The notes beneath the pieces are model-generated. The model made no database searches and was not told the origin of the DNA. It was given only the letters and a program-made list of their open reading frames with translations. 12,633 nt of DNA from WRIS01 sp050945135 (GTDB lineage: Bacteria > Actinomycetota > Coriobacteriia > Coriobacteriales > Eggerthellaceae): the NCBI GenBank assembly GCA_050945135.1, contig JBMNSJ010000054.1, forward strand, positions 1-12,633, in the 5' to 3' direction. A program made the position numbers and the translations under genes. This document shows, one piece after another, positions 1-5,725 of this stretch (position 1 is its first letter; each line of letters starts with the position of its first letter).

Positions 1-127
1 GGCAATGGATACGCTACTATAACTACGAACGACCCCATAGCTCGCTTGGCTACAGACCTCCTGCAATCCAAGCGATCGCAGCTTAGAAACTAACATTTTG
101 GTTGGTACAGAAAATGGGGGCAGGCCA
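1..127 (+). mobile_element. Right end of an IS3-family insertion sequence
   Basis: The window opens inside an IS3-family element. The transposase tail ends at 86, and 41 bp later comes a terminal sequence (101-127) that reads outward-in as TGGCCTGCCCCCATTTTCTG, with the TG...CA end typical of IS3-group inverted repeats. The host reading frame on the minus strand is continuous up to about 128 and then runs into the IR, which sets the junction at 127/128. TTA (128-130) or a slightly longer string is the expected target duplication, but the left end lies outside the window. The exact outer base is inferred. Confidence 0.82.
3..86 (+). CDS. IS3-family transposase (OrfB/IstB-like DDE integrase), C-terminal 27 residues
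   Basis: Only the end of the gene is in the window. The frame from base 3 gives QWIRYYNYERPHSSLGYRPP followed by AIQAIAA and a TAG stop at 84-86. The Y-x-N-x-E-R-P-H-S-S-L-G-Y-x-P-P signature is the hallmark C-terminus of the rve-type DDE integrase of IS3-family elements (the integrase half of the OrfAB fusion made by programmed frameshifting). The catalytic DDE residues lie upstream and are not visible, so activity cannot be judged. It is transcribed toward the right IR and convergently with the surface-protein gene it interrupts. Confidence 0.88.
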   Translation, partial: QWIRYYNYERPHSSLGYRPPAIQAIAA

Positions 128-1670
128 TTACCTGAACAGAATATGTTTTGGTGTCGATATTTCCGGTAGCAACCCAGGCAGTTCCGTTCCATGCGTTCTC
201 ACGAAAGTTCACCTTCAAAGTGTGGGCTCCCGCGGTGTCAAGCGAAGCGGAAAAGGTATAAGGGCTAGTATCACCAAAGGTGCCGGACGAATTCATCGAC
301 CAGTCTATTGCAATAAACTGCGTATCGCCTTCAACTTCGGGTGCTCTAGCTTCCAAATCTCCAATGGCAGTAAAGTTAGCAGCCGTTCCAGCAGTGAGGA
401 CAAAGGGATCTTTTGCGCTACCTACACCGCTCCCACCGGAGGTGCAGATTACCGTGTTTTTATTGCTGTCTGCAAGAGTTGGCTCTACGGTGTTTTCAAT
501 AGCAATCGCAAAGCTTTTTTGATCATACCCGAATGCATTTGATGCCTTAATAGTAAAATTGCATGTTTCCGCAGCAGTAGGGGTGCCACTAATAATGCCC
601 GTGCTTCCATCCAAGGAAAGCCCATCTGGGAGATCTCCGGTAACGAGCTCTCAGGTAACAGCTGAGTCATCTTCCGTTGCAAGACCTTGACTATAAGCTG
701 TGCCTTTAAGCCCATTTGGCAAAGGTGAAGCCGTTGAAATGGTGGGAACTAAACCAAATTTGAGCCACAAAGCGTCACCACTTGGATCAGTTGAGCCTGC
801 CATTCTATAGACTTCGCCCTCTTGCCACTCTACTGGACCAGGGTTTGACCCATCAGTGCTTGTGCTTCCAATAAACACTCCTTTAGTGGGAAGAGAGGGT
901 GCCTCGCCACTGGCCAATAAGGCGTTGCTTTCTCCATAGATGGTAAGGTTGGAAGTTGCGTCAATAGCGAGGGGCACAGAAGCATCAATCCAGATACCGT
1001 AGCTTTTCGCGGTTGCAGTTCCTGAAGAGACAACTAAATTAGCTTCATTTTTTAGCACCAGCTGCGAACCAGAATGACCAGCTATGCCAATCGTTTGTTC
1101 GCCTGCAGTAGCATGAGCATTACCTGATGAAATGCTACCTGAGACTCCATCAATAGTGAGCGTCTTTCCTCCAAAGACATCGATGGCTCGACGATCGACC
1201 CCTATGTTTTCAGTCATGCTTGCCGCGATTGAGCCTGGTCCCGCTATGGTGCAGCTACCCTGAACAGATAAAGCAGCGTAAGGAGAACCGGACACGCCTG
1301 TTCCACCACTGCCAAGCAAGGTGAAGGTTTTTCCTTCTTCTATTTTTATTCCCATACCATCAGTCATAACAACAAGTGCGGTGCCTGTGGTGGGAGCTAT
1401 TTTTAAGTCATCCTTTATTACTAAGGTGTTGCCAACGATATCCCAGCTAACTTCTTTTTTTTCGGTGAAAGGACTCTTTAGATTAATATCCGTAAAAAGC
1501 CCCGTAGTCGTTCCGTTGCTTCCAAAAAACAATGGGTCATTTAGATTAATCTCATCAGCATGAGCCTTCTGAGGGGCAGCAAAAAAACATGCAGATACTG
1601 CGATAAGCGCAGCGAAAAACGCAACAGCAAGTAACGACAGTCGATGGTTTTTCTTTTCGGTATTTTGCAT
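90..1670 (-). pseudogene. Secreted surface protein with beta-rich repeats and putative Ig (He_PIG-like) domain; nonsense mutation and IS-truncated 3' end
   Basis: The start is taken at ATG 1668-1670, behind a GGGGGG ribosome site at about 1676-1681. Residues 1-38 form a Sec signal peptide: KK-HR n-region, hydrophobic LLAVAFFAALIAV core, AHA cleavage site before Asp39. The following ~270 residues are rich in Gly, Ser and Thr, with repeated short strand-turn units (for example GKTLTIDGVSGSISS), which suggests a beta-helix or carbohydrate-binding fold. Near 745-490 comes a putative Ig module with the signature LPDGLSLDGSTGIISGTPT. The frame stops at TGA 651-653, where family members have Trp (VT-W-ELVTGDLPDG), and continues in the same frame to the IS3 end. 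The last ~12 codons (MACPHFLYQPKC) are IS sequence with a TAG at 90-92. Any C-terminal sorting signal or anchor is lost. Probably a cell-wall adhesin or glycan-binding protein; the ligand is unknown. Confidence 0.8.
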
Positions 1671-1712
1671 GTTGGTCCCCCCTAGAAGACACTCGAGCAT
1701 ACACGAACTGAC

Positions 1713-1725
1713 TCCGACCATTATA
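1713..1725 (-). promoter_or_regulatory. Candidate promoter -10 of the surface-protein gene
   Basis: On the minus strand TATAAT (plus 1720-1725) lies 50 bp upstream of the ATG at 1670, which would give a leader of about 43 nt. No good -35 hexamer is present at 16-18 bp spacing (AGGGAC at 17), so this rests on the -10 alone. Confidence 0.35.
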
Positions 1726-1823
1726 AAGGCATTTCCATACGAGTCCCTTTTGAATTTTTCTGCTAGCGCTCGCCAACTTTTTTTGAAAGCGATAAGTAAA
1801 GGTCATCCGAAGATGGCTTTTAG

Positions 1824-1883
1824 AAAGGTGCATAAGGAAAATGAGGTTGATTGACAAAGCACTATCTTATGCATTTGACCTTT
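1824..1883. other. Long bulged inverted repeat downstream of the HXXEE gene (possible terminator or mRNA 3' structure)
   Basis: AAAGGT-GCATAAG (1824-1836) pairs with CTTATGC...ACCTTT (1866-1872 and 1878-1883). This gives 13 base pairs with a 5-nt one-sided bulge and a 29-nt loop. It begins 8 bp past the HXXEE stop codon, where a terminator would be expected. There is no U-tract in either direction, so it is not a classical intrinsic terminator. Confidence 0.3.
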
Positions 1884-1890
1884 AAGCCGC

Positions 1891-2613
1891 TTAAGCACTC
1901 GCTTCTTTTAAAAAGGTTGGTTTAATCTTTTTAGAGCGCTTAGCCATTAGATACCACAACAGGAGCATGAGGGCCGTGAAAGTAGCCATGGTAAGTGCGG
2001 GGAGGAAATCAGGCGCTACTCCTAAGATTAGCGGAACTATTGTTACTGCGAACCCTATATGATAGACAACGGCAATACCGACGAAGGCAAAGTACCACAT
2101 TCGTTTCAAACCACCTTTTCCGCATAAGCCGACAAATGCCCATATAGCGATTGGCACGAATAAGAAGACAGCGGTCATTAAGCCAGCTCCAATAAACTGC
2201 ATTGCAATCGCTCCGGGGATATGAAGGAAGCAGTTAATGAGTTCCACCGTCGGCATGGCGAGAGCTAAGATGGGATACTTGCGACTGAAAAGTGCGGCAA
2301 GCGGACCCGCAATCCATACAAGCCCTAAATTCACCGTTAAAAAGAAAGATTCAGGTGGAGCAACTTGCATTGAACTAGCCATCATTTCCGGAAATCCCAA
2401 CGTTGCTCCCATGGCATCGATGCCATATTCTTCAACGTTATGGAGCATGTATGCCACCGCAGCAAGCCAGGCGAACCACGTAGGGTCTTTCCATCGTGAT
2501 GCATCCTTGTTACTACGCAGCCAGTCGGTTGCAAAGAGAATAATCAGCAGCACTATTGCGGCACCTAGACCAATCCACGGCCAGATCATCATGAATAAGC
2601 TCGGGTTCTCCAT
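1891..2613 (-). CDS. HXXEE domain-containing integral membrane protein
   Basis: A 240-residue, very hydrophobic protein with about six or seven predicted membrane segments and a basic C-terminal tail (AKRSKKIK). The family motif H-x-x-E-E is visible as HNVEE at residues 58-62, just after the segment FAWLAAVAYML. A second His lies in the NCFLHIPGAI segment later in the protein, also typical of the HXXEE family (PF13787). The biochemical role of this family is not established; a metal-linked or transport role in the membrane is only a guess. ATG 2611-2613 was chosen because AAAGGGG (2623-2629) sits 9 nt upstream. ATG 2617-2619 and TTG 2620-2622 are in frame but too close to that site. It is transcribed divergently from a TetR regulator, which probably controls it. 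Confidence 0.85.
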   Translation of the reverse strand: MENPSLFMMIWPWIGLGAAIVLLIILFATDWLRSNKDASRWKDPTWFAWLAAVAYMLHNVEEYGIDAMGATLGFPEMMASSMQVAPPESFFLTVNLGLVWIAGPLAALFSRKYPILALAMPTVELINCFLHIPGAIAMQFIGAGLMTAVFLFVPIAIWAFVGLCGKGGLKRMWYFAFVGIAVVYHIGFAVTIVPLILGVAPDFLPALTMATFTALMLLLWYLMAKRSKKIKPTFLKEASA

Positions 2614-2646
2614 TTTCATCAACCCCTTTACTTTTTTGGAAGTATT

Positions 2647-2652
2647 ACTATA
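2647..2652 (-). promoter_or_regulatory. Candidate -10 element of the HXXEE gene
   Basis: TATAGT on the minus strand lies about 34 bp upstream of the start codon. A matching -35 would fall within the palindrome at 2664-2682, which fits repression by the neighbouring TetR. No strong -35 hexamer is present, so this is a weak call. Confidence 0.35.
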
Positions 2653-2663
2653 CTGACAGTGTA

Positions 2664-2682
2664 ATTAGCCATAGTGGCTAAT
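2664..2682. promoter_or_regulatory. Perfect palindromic operator for the divergent TetR
   Basis: ATTAGCCA-TAG-TGGCTAAT is a perfect inverted repeat with 8-bp arms around a 3-bp centre, lying between the divergent HXXEE and TetR genes. This size and symmetry suit a TetR-family dimer. One more TGGCTAAT half-site occurs at 2706-2713, offset by 31 bp (about three helical turns) and touching the TetR ribosome site. The palindrome covers the -35/spacer region of the candidate HXXEE promoter and overlaps an AT-rich TAATAAAAT (2679-2687) that could serve as -10 for tetR. Binding is inferred. Confidence 0.65.
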
Positions 2683-2723
2683 AAAATAGCTGGTTCTGCT
2701 TGATCTGGCTAATTAGGAGAAAA

Positions 2724-3314
2724 ATGAGCAGGCCAAAATACAAAACAGGTGAAAAAGATGCCCGAGGGAAGATTGCCGATGCCTTTTGGGAACTCATTAG
2801 CGAAAGACCATATACTGAGATTAGTGTGCTTGATATCGTTCGCAAGGCAAAGCTGAACAAAAACACGTTCTATTACCACTACAACGGCATTGATGAGATG
2901 TCGAAAGATATCGTAGAACAATCGCTTGATCCTGCAGCTTTTAAAAGAATGCTCTCAAGTGTGAGTTCGAAATCGAACGGTTCTGAATACGTAGCCGACG
3001 ATCAACTCAATAAGAGTTTTGAGCGATTCGGTTTAATAGCCGGCGATAACAGTTCTCCAGCACTTAAGACTCTGTTGAAAAATGCAATCAGCGAAGCCTG
3101 GAGAGAAATGTTCGGTATAGATGTAAGCGTTGCCTCAAAAAGAGAGCGAGTATCGTACGAGTTCGCCCTTGGTGGAATTATGGCGGTCATAGCACTTCAG
3201 CATAACGACATCGGTGGCTTCACGCTCAAAGAGGCAATGACTTCAGACCTTCAAGAAGACGTGGTGAGACACCTTATACTTATCGGAGAACGTACGCAGA
3301 ACCACCAAGCCTAA
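2724..3314 (+). CDS. TetR/AcrR-family transcriptional regulator
   Basis: A 196-residue regulator. Residues 10-60 form a TetR-type N-terminal DNA-binding domain with the pattern IADAFWELISERPYTEISV, the recognition region IVRKAKLNKNTFYYHYNG (FYYHY being diagnostic) and the D-E-M that follows. The C-terminal ligand or dimer domain is helical and of no specific subfamily I can name. ATG 2724 is chosen over a TTG-type start 24 nt upstream because AGGAGA (2715-2720) sits immediately before it. It is divergent from the HXXEE gene with a perfect palindrome between them, so it most likely represses that gene and itself. The inducer is unknown. Confidence 0.9.
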   Translation: MSRPKYKTGEKDARGKIADAFWELISERPYTEISVLDIVRKAKLNKNTFYYHYNGIDEMSKDIVEQSLDPAAFKRMLSSVSSKSNGSEYVADDQLNKSFERFGLIAGDNSSPALKTLLKNAISEAWREMFGIDVSVASKRERVSYEFALGGIMAVIALQHNDIGGFTLKEAMTSDLQEDVVRHLILIGERTQNHQA

Positions 3315-3365
3315 TATCTAAACTTCAAGCAAGGCGAATCAGAGAAACCTGAGCTACTTATCGTA

Positions 3366-3410
3366 TCCATCGTTACCCCTAACGCTAACATCGAGAAGCC
3401 TAACGATGGA
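3366..3410. other. Inverted repeat after the TetR gene
   Basis: TCCATCGTTA (3366-3375) and TAACGATGGA (3401-3410) are perfect 10-bp arms with a 25-nt loop, lying 52 bp after the TetR stop. A hairpin is likely in RNA, but there is no following U-run, so I do not call it an intrinsic terminator. The rest of 3315-3479 holds no gene I can support. Confidence 0.4.
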
Positions 3411-3479
3411 GATAACATTCAACCCACACCCGCCAGTATACGATGTAGGAAATCTCCACAGCTTGTTCGCTATCAAATA

Positions 3480-3493
3480 CGAACAGACGTGCG
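3480..3493 (+). promoter_or_regulatory. LexA (SOS) box
   Basis: CGAACAGACGTGCG matches the Gram-positive/actinobacterial LexA consensus CGAAC-R-N-R-Y-GTTY-G at 13 of 14 positions; the one change is G for the first T of the right arm pair GTTCG. It directly abuts the -10 hexamer at 3494-3499, an ideal place to block RNA polymerase, and it precedes a dinB-SRAP gene set, both classic SOS genes. An outward copy TGTTCG at 3464-3469 pairs with CGAACA at 3480-3485. No lexA gene is in the window, so regulation is inferred. Confidence 0.65.
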
Positions 3494-3499
3494 TATAAT
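3494..3499 (+). promoter_or_regulatory. -10 element of the dinB cassette promoter
   Basis: A perfect TATAAT 23 bp upstream of the first start codon of the cassette. The -35 at 17-bp spacing is poor (TATCAA at 3471-3476). The leader would be about 16 nt and includes the AGGGGG ribosome site at 3511-3516. Confidence 0.55.
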
Positions 3500-3521
3500 T
3501 AGTCATCCGAAGGGGGTAGCA

Positions 3522-3788
3522 ATGGTGCAAGGAATCGCATACCGCGTAAAAAAATATGTTGATGTTATCGCAAAGCACGATAGCGACGGTAACGTCACCC
3601 CCCTATCAATCACCTGGGAAGATGGGCGAAGCTTTGAAATAAATCGCATCCTCGATAGGCGCCAAGCTGCTTCGCTGAAGGTCGGCGGAAACGGAATGCG
3701 CTTTCTTGTGCGCGTCGGCGAAACCGAAACATTTCTGTTTTACGAAGGACCAAAATGGTTTGTTGAGGCAATTGTAAAAGACGCATGA
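3522..3788 (+). CDS. Small conserved-looking protein of the dinB cassette, function unknown
   Basis: An 88-residue soluble protein with no signal peptide or membrane segment. It looks like one small beta-rich domain: residues 28-43 (LSITWEDGRSFEINRI) make a strand-turn-strand unit, then an LDRRQAASLK helix, then strands GMRFLVRV, ETFLFYE and KWFVEAIV. I do not recognise the family. Start ATG 3522 is set by AGGGGG at 3511-3516; an in-frame ATG at 3489 would lie upstream of the -10. Its stop overlaps the dinB start by 4 bp (ATGA, 3785-3788), so the two are translationally coupled. The position recalls the small YolD-like proteins next to Y-family polymerase genes in Bacillus. Sequence kinship to YolD is not evident, and a role as polymerase accessory factor is inference. 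Confidence 0.8.
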   Translation: MVQGIAYRVKKYVDVIAKHDSDGNVTPLSITWEDGRSFEINRILDRRQAASLKVGGNGMRFLVRVGETETFLFYEGPKWFVEAIVKDA

Positions 3789-5049
3789 GGCAAATCCTAC
3801 ACATAGACATGAATAGCTTTTATGCCAGCGTTGAGCAGGCCGAAAATCCTGCGCTTAAAGGAAAGCCTGTTGCAGTTGCTGGCAAAGAGGAGTTACGCCA
3901 CGGAATCATCCTGACAAAATCAACTGAGGCCAAAAAATATGGCATAAAACTGCCGAGGCTATATGGGAAGCCCGCAAGAAGTGTCCCGATTTAATAATTC
4001 TTCCGCCAAATTATCCCCTCTACAAACGCTACTCCGCCATGGCTCGCGATATCTACTACCAATACACCGACCTGGTAGAACCTTTCGGTCTTGACGAAAA
4101 CTGGCTTGATTTAAGCGGCTCTATACACCTCCACGGCGGCGGATTGCTTGGAGTAGCCCGCGAAATAAGTGAGCGCATAAAAGCAGAGCTTGGCGTAACG
4201 GTTTCTATTGGGGCTAGCTGGAATAAAATACTCGCCAAGTTTGGAAGTGATTACAAAAAACCCGATGCCATCACCGTAATAGATAAAAACAACTTTGAAA
4301 AGCTTTTCTGGGAAGCACCCGTTGAAGAGCTTCTCTATGTTGGTCGCGCCACGCAGAAAAAGCTCAACGCCAGCGCGGTGTTCACCATAAAAGAACTGGC
4401 ACACACTTCAGATGCCTTTTTGCAGCAGAACTTTGGCAAGATAGGATTCATGTTGCGCGCCTTTGCGCGTGGCGAAGATGTCAGCCCCGTAAAGCCTTAC
4501 GACCCCGAAACAAAAGACGTAAATCGCAGTATCAAGAGTTACGGAAACGGACTTACGGCTCCGCACGATATCACCTGCGAACTCGATGCGAAGGCCCTGC
4601 TATACCTTTTAGCTGAATCGGTAGGACAGCGTCTTCGAGAAGATGGAATGCGTGGCAAAACCATAGCAATCATGGTGCGCGATGGAGAAACGCTCTCTGG
4701 GTTCACGCGGCAAATGAAGCTGAAGCAAGCTACGGCATCTACAAAGCGAATTGCAGAAAACGCATGGCACCTTCTGCTTGCCAACCAAGCCCTTGATGAA
4801 GATCATCCGGTTCGAGCGCTTATGGTTCGCGTCTCAAGTCTCGAGCCGATGCACCAACCTCATCAACTTTCGCTTTTCGAGAAAGACGACACCCAGCTTG
4901 AACAATTAGATTTTGTGATTGATGATCTGCGACGGCGTTACGGAAACACCTGTGTTCAGCGCGGAATCGAGCTGGCAGATAAATCCTTACGCGGCGTTGA
5001 CATCAAGGGCGAGAACACCGTGCATCCTGTAGGATATCTGCATACGTAA
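3785..5049 (+). pseudogene. dinB: DNA polymerase IV (Y-family, DinB), disrupted by a 1-nt frameshift
   Basis: An error-prone translesion polymerase. The first part (3785-3949) starts MRQILHIDMNSFYASVE with catalytic Asp8 and continues to EAKKYGIK; it then shifts and stops after 69 codons. The +1 frame from 3950 carries on exactly as the family expects: TAEAIWEARKKCPDLIILPP, then GLDENWLDL with catalytic Asp104-Glu105 (repaired numbering), the helix-hairpin-helix thumb and the little-finger domain. Adding one A to the AAAA run at 3946-3949 restores a 421-residue protein of normal family length. Near the C-terminus QLSLF (about 361-365) is a canonical beta-clamp binding motif. The intact remainder suggests a recent mutation, a sequencing error in a homopolymer or, less likely, slippage. 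It sits behind a LexA box, overlaps the small gene before it, and lies 11 bp from the SRAP gene. Confidence 0.88.
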
Positions 5050-5060
5050 AGGAGACGGCC

Positions 5061-5657
5061 ATGTGCGTACAGATTAAGCCCATACCACGCAATGAGATAG
5101 ATGTAATCATAGAAGAAATCAACGCCCAGCGCTCGTTTAACTATATGCCTGACTGGCCTGCACGCCGTCCTTCTGCTTTTCCCGGATCTGAAGTAGGGCT
5201 CATCATTTCCGAAGACGGTCTTATGGCCTCTGAAGTAAAAACGTGGGGCTATGAGGTTTCCTGGAGCAAGCAACTAGTGGTTAATACTCGAGACGACAGC
5301 GCCATGGATCCCAGTAAAATGTGGTGGGATTCAATTCAACACAGGCGCTGCATTATTCCCACCTTCGGTTTTTTCGAACCACACAAGAGCGAAATGACCA
5401 CTAGCGAAAAAACCGGTAAAGCCATCAAGCAGCAATATTTCTTTGAGACAGCAAATTCTCCCGTGACCTTTATCGCAGGGATATACGAAAACAATCGCTT
5501 CTCAATGATGACCACACAGCCCAATGCCAGCATGTTACCCATCCACCATCGCATGCCCATGGTGTTGCTTCAAGACGAGCTTCCCACGTGGCTGTGGGGT
5601 AACTTCGATACTCTCTTCAATCGCAAAGGGATAGAACTCGTTGCAAAACGAGCCTAG
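5061..5657 (+). CDS. SRAP-domain abasic-site DNA-protein crosslinking protein (YedK/HMCES family)
   Basis: A 198-residue single-domain protein. The SRAP family forms a thiazolidine link between its Cys2 and abasic sites in single-stranded DNA, shielding them from breakage and error-prone processing. All key residues are visible: Cys2 right after the initiator Met, Asn75 in VVNTRDD (the N-A-R-x-E position of YedK), Glu106 in IIPTFGFFEP, and the catalytic His162 in LPIHHRMPMVL. The usual MCGR start is MCVQ here. Start ATG 5061 follows AAGGAG (5048-5053). The 11-bp gap to dinB and the shared upstream LexA box put it in an SOS operon, in line with the historical name SOS response-associated peptidase. 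Confidence 0.93.
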   Translation: MCVQIKPIPRNEIDVIIEEINAQRSFNYMPDWPARRPSAFPGSEVGLIISEDGLMASEVKTWGYEVSWSKQLVVNTRDDSAMDPSKMWWDSIQHRRCIIPTFGFFEPHKSEMTTSEKTGKAIKQQYFFETANSPVTFIAGIYENNRFSMMTTQPNASMLPIHHRMPMVLLQDELPTWLWGNFDTLFNRKGIELVAKRA

Positions 5658-5691
5658 CTTGCTTGAATGCATCAAAGGGAGATAATTGCGG

Positions 5692-5709
5692 GTAGCTATC
5701 GCAAGCTAC
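5692..5709. terminator. Short hairpin between convergent genes, possible weak terminator
   Basis: GTAGCT-ATCGCA-AGCTAC is a 6-bp stem with a 6-nt loop, sitting between the convergent SRAP and kinase genes, where a bidirectional terminator would be useful. Neither side has a U-tract, so termination is uncertain. Confidence 0.3.
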
Positions 5710-5725
5710 TTCGATAAAGCTGCAA

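Noticed and set aside
102..542. Open frame of 146 codons on the plus strand opposite the surface-protein gene
   Set aside because: It runs antisense to a clearly domain-bearing protein, has no ribosome site, and its peptide has no recognisable features. It also starts inside the IS terminal repeat.
651..653. TGA as a selenocysteine or reassigned Trp codon
   Set aside because: The expected residue is Trp in a structural domain, there is no reason for selenocysteine, and TGA serves as a normal stop for hdrC, hdrB and the small dinB-cassette gene in the same window.
1850..1855. TTGACA as a plus-strand -35
   Set aside because: No -10-like hexamer at 15-19 bp (16-18 gives none close to TATAAT) and no plus-strand gene follows.
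1882..1894. TTAAGC-C-GCTTAA palindrome at the HXXEE stop codon
   Set aside because: The 1-nt centre cannot form a hairpin, it overlaps the coding end, and it fits chance in AT-rich sequence.
3354..3578. 74-codon frame on the minus strand across the dinB promoter
   Set aside because: It overlaps the LexA box, the -10 and the start of the small protein on the other strand. The Cys/Tyr-rich peptide has no domain likeness and no ribosome site.
3944..3952. Programmed -1/+1 frameshifting in dinB
   Set aside because: Only four A's are present, with no slippery heptamer and no obvious downstream stimulatory structure. Pol IV is not known to be made by programmed frameshifting. A simple indel or sequencing error is more likely.
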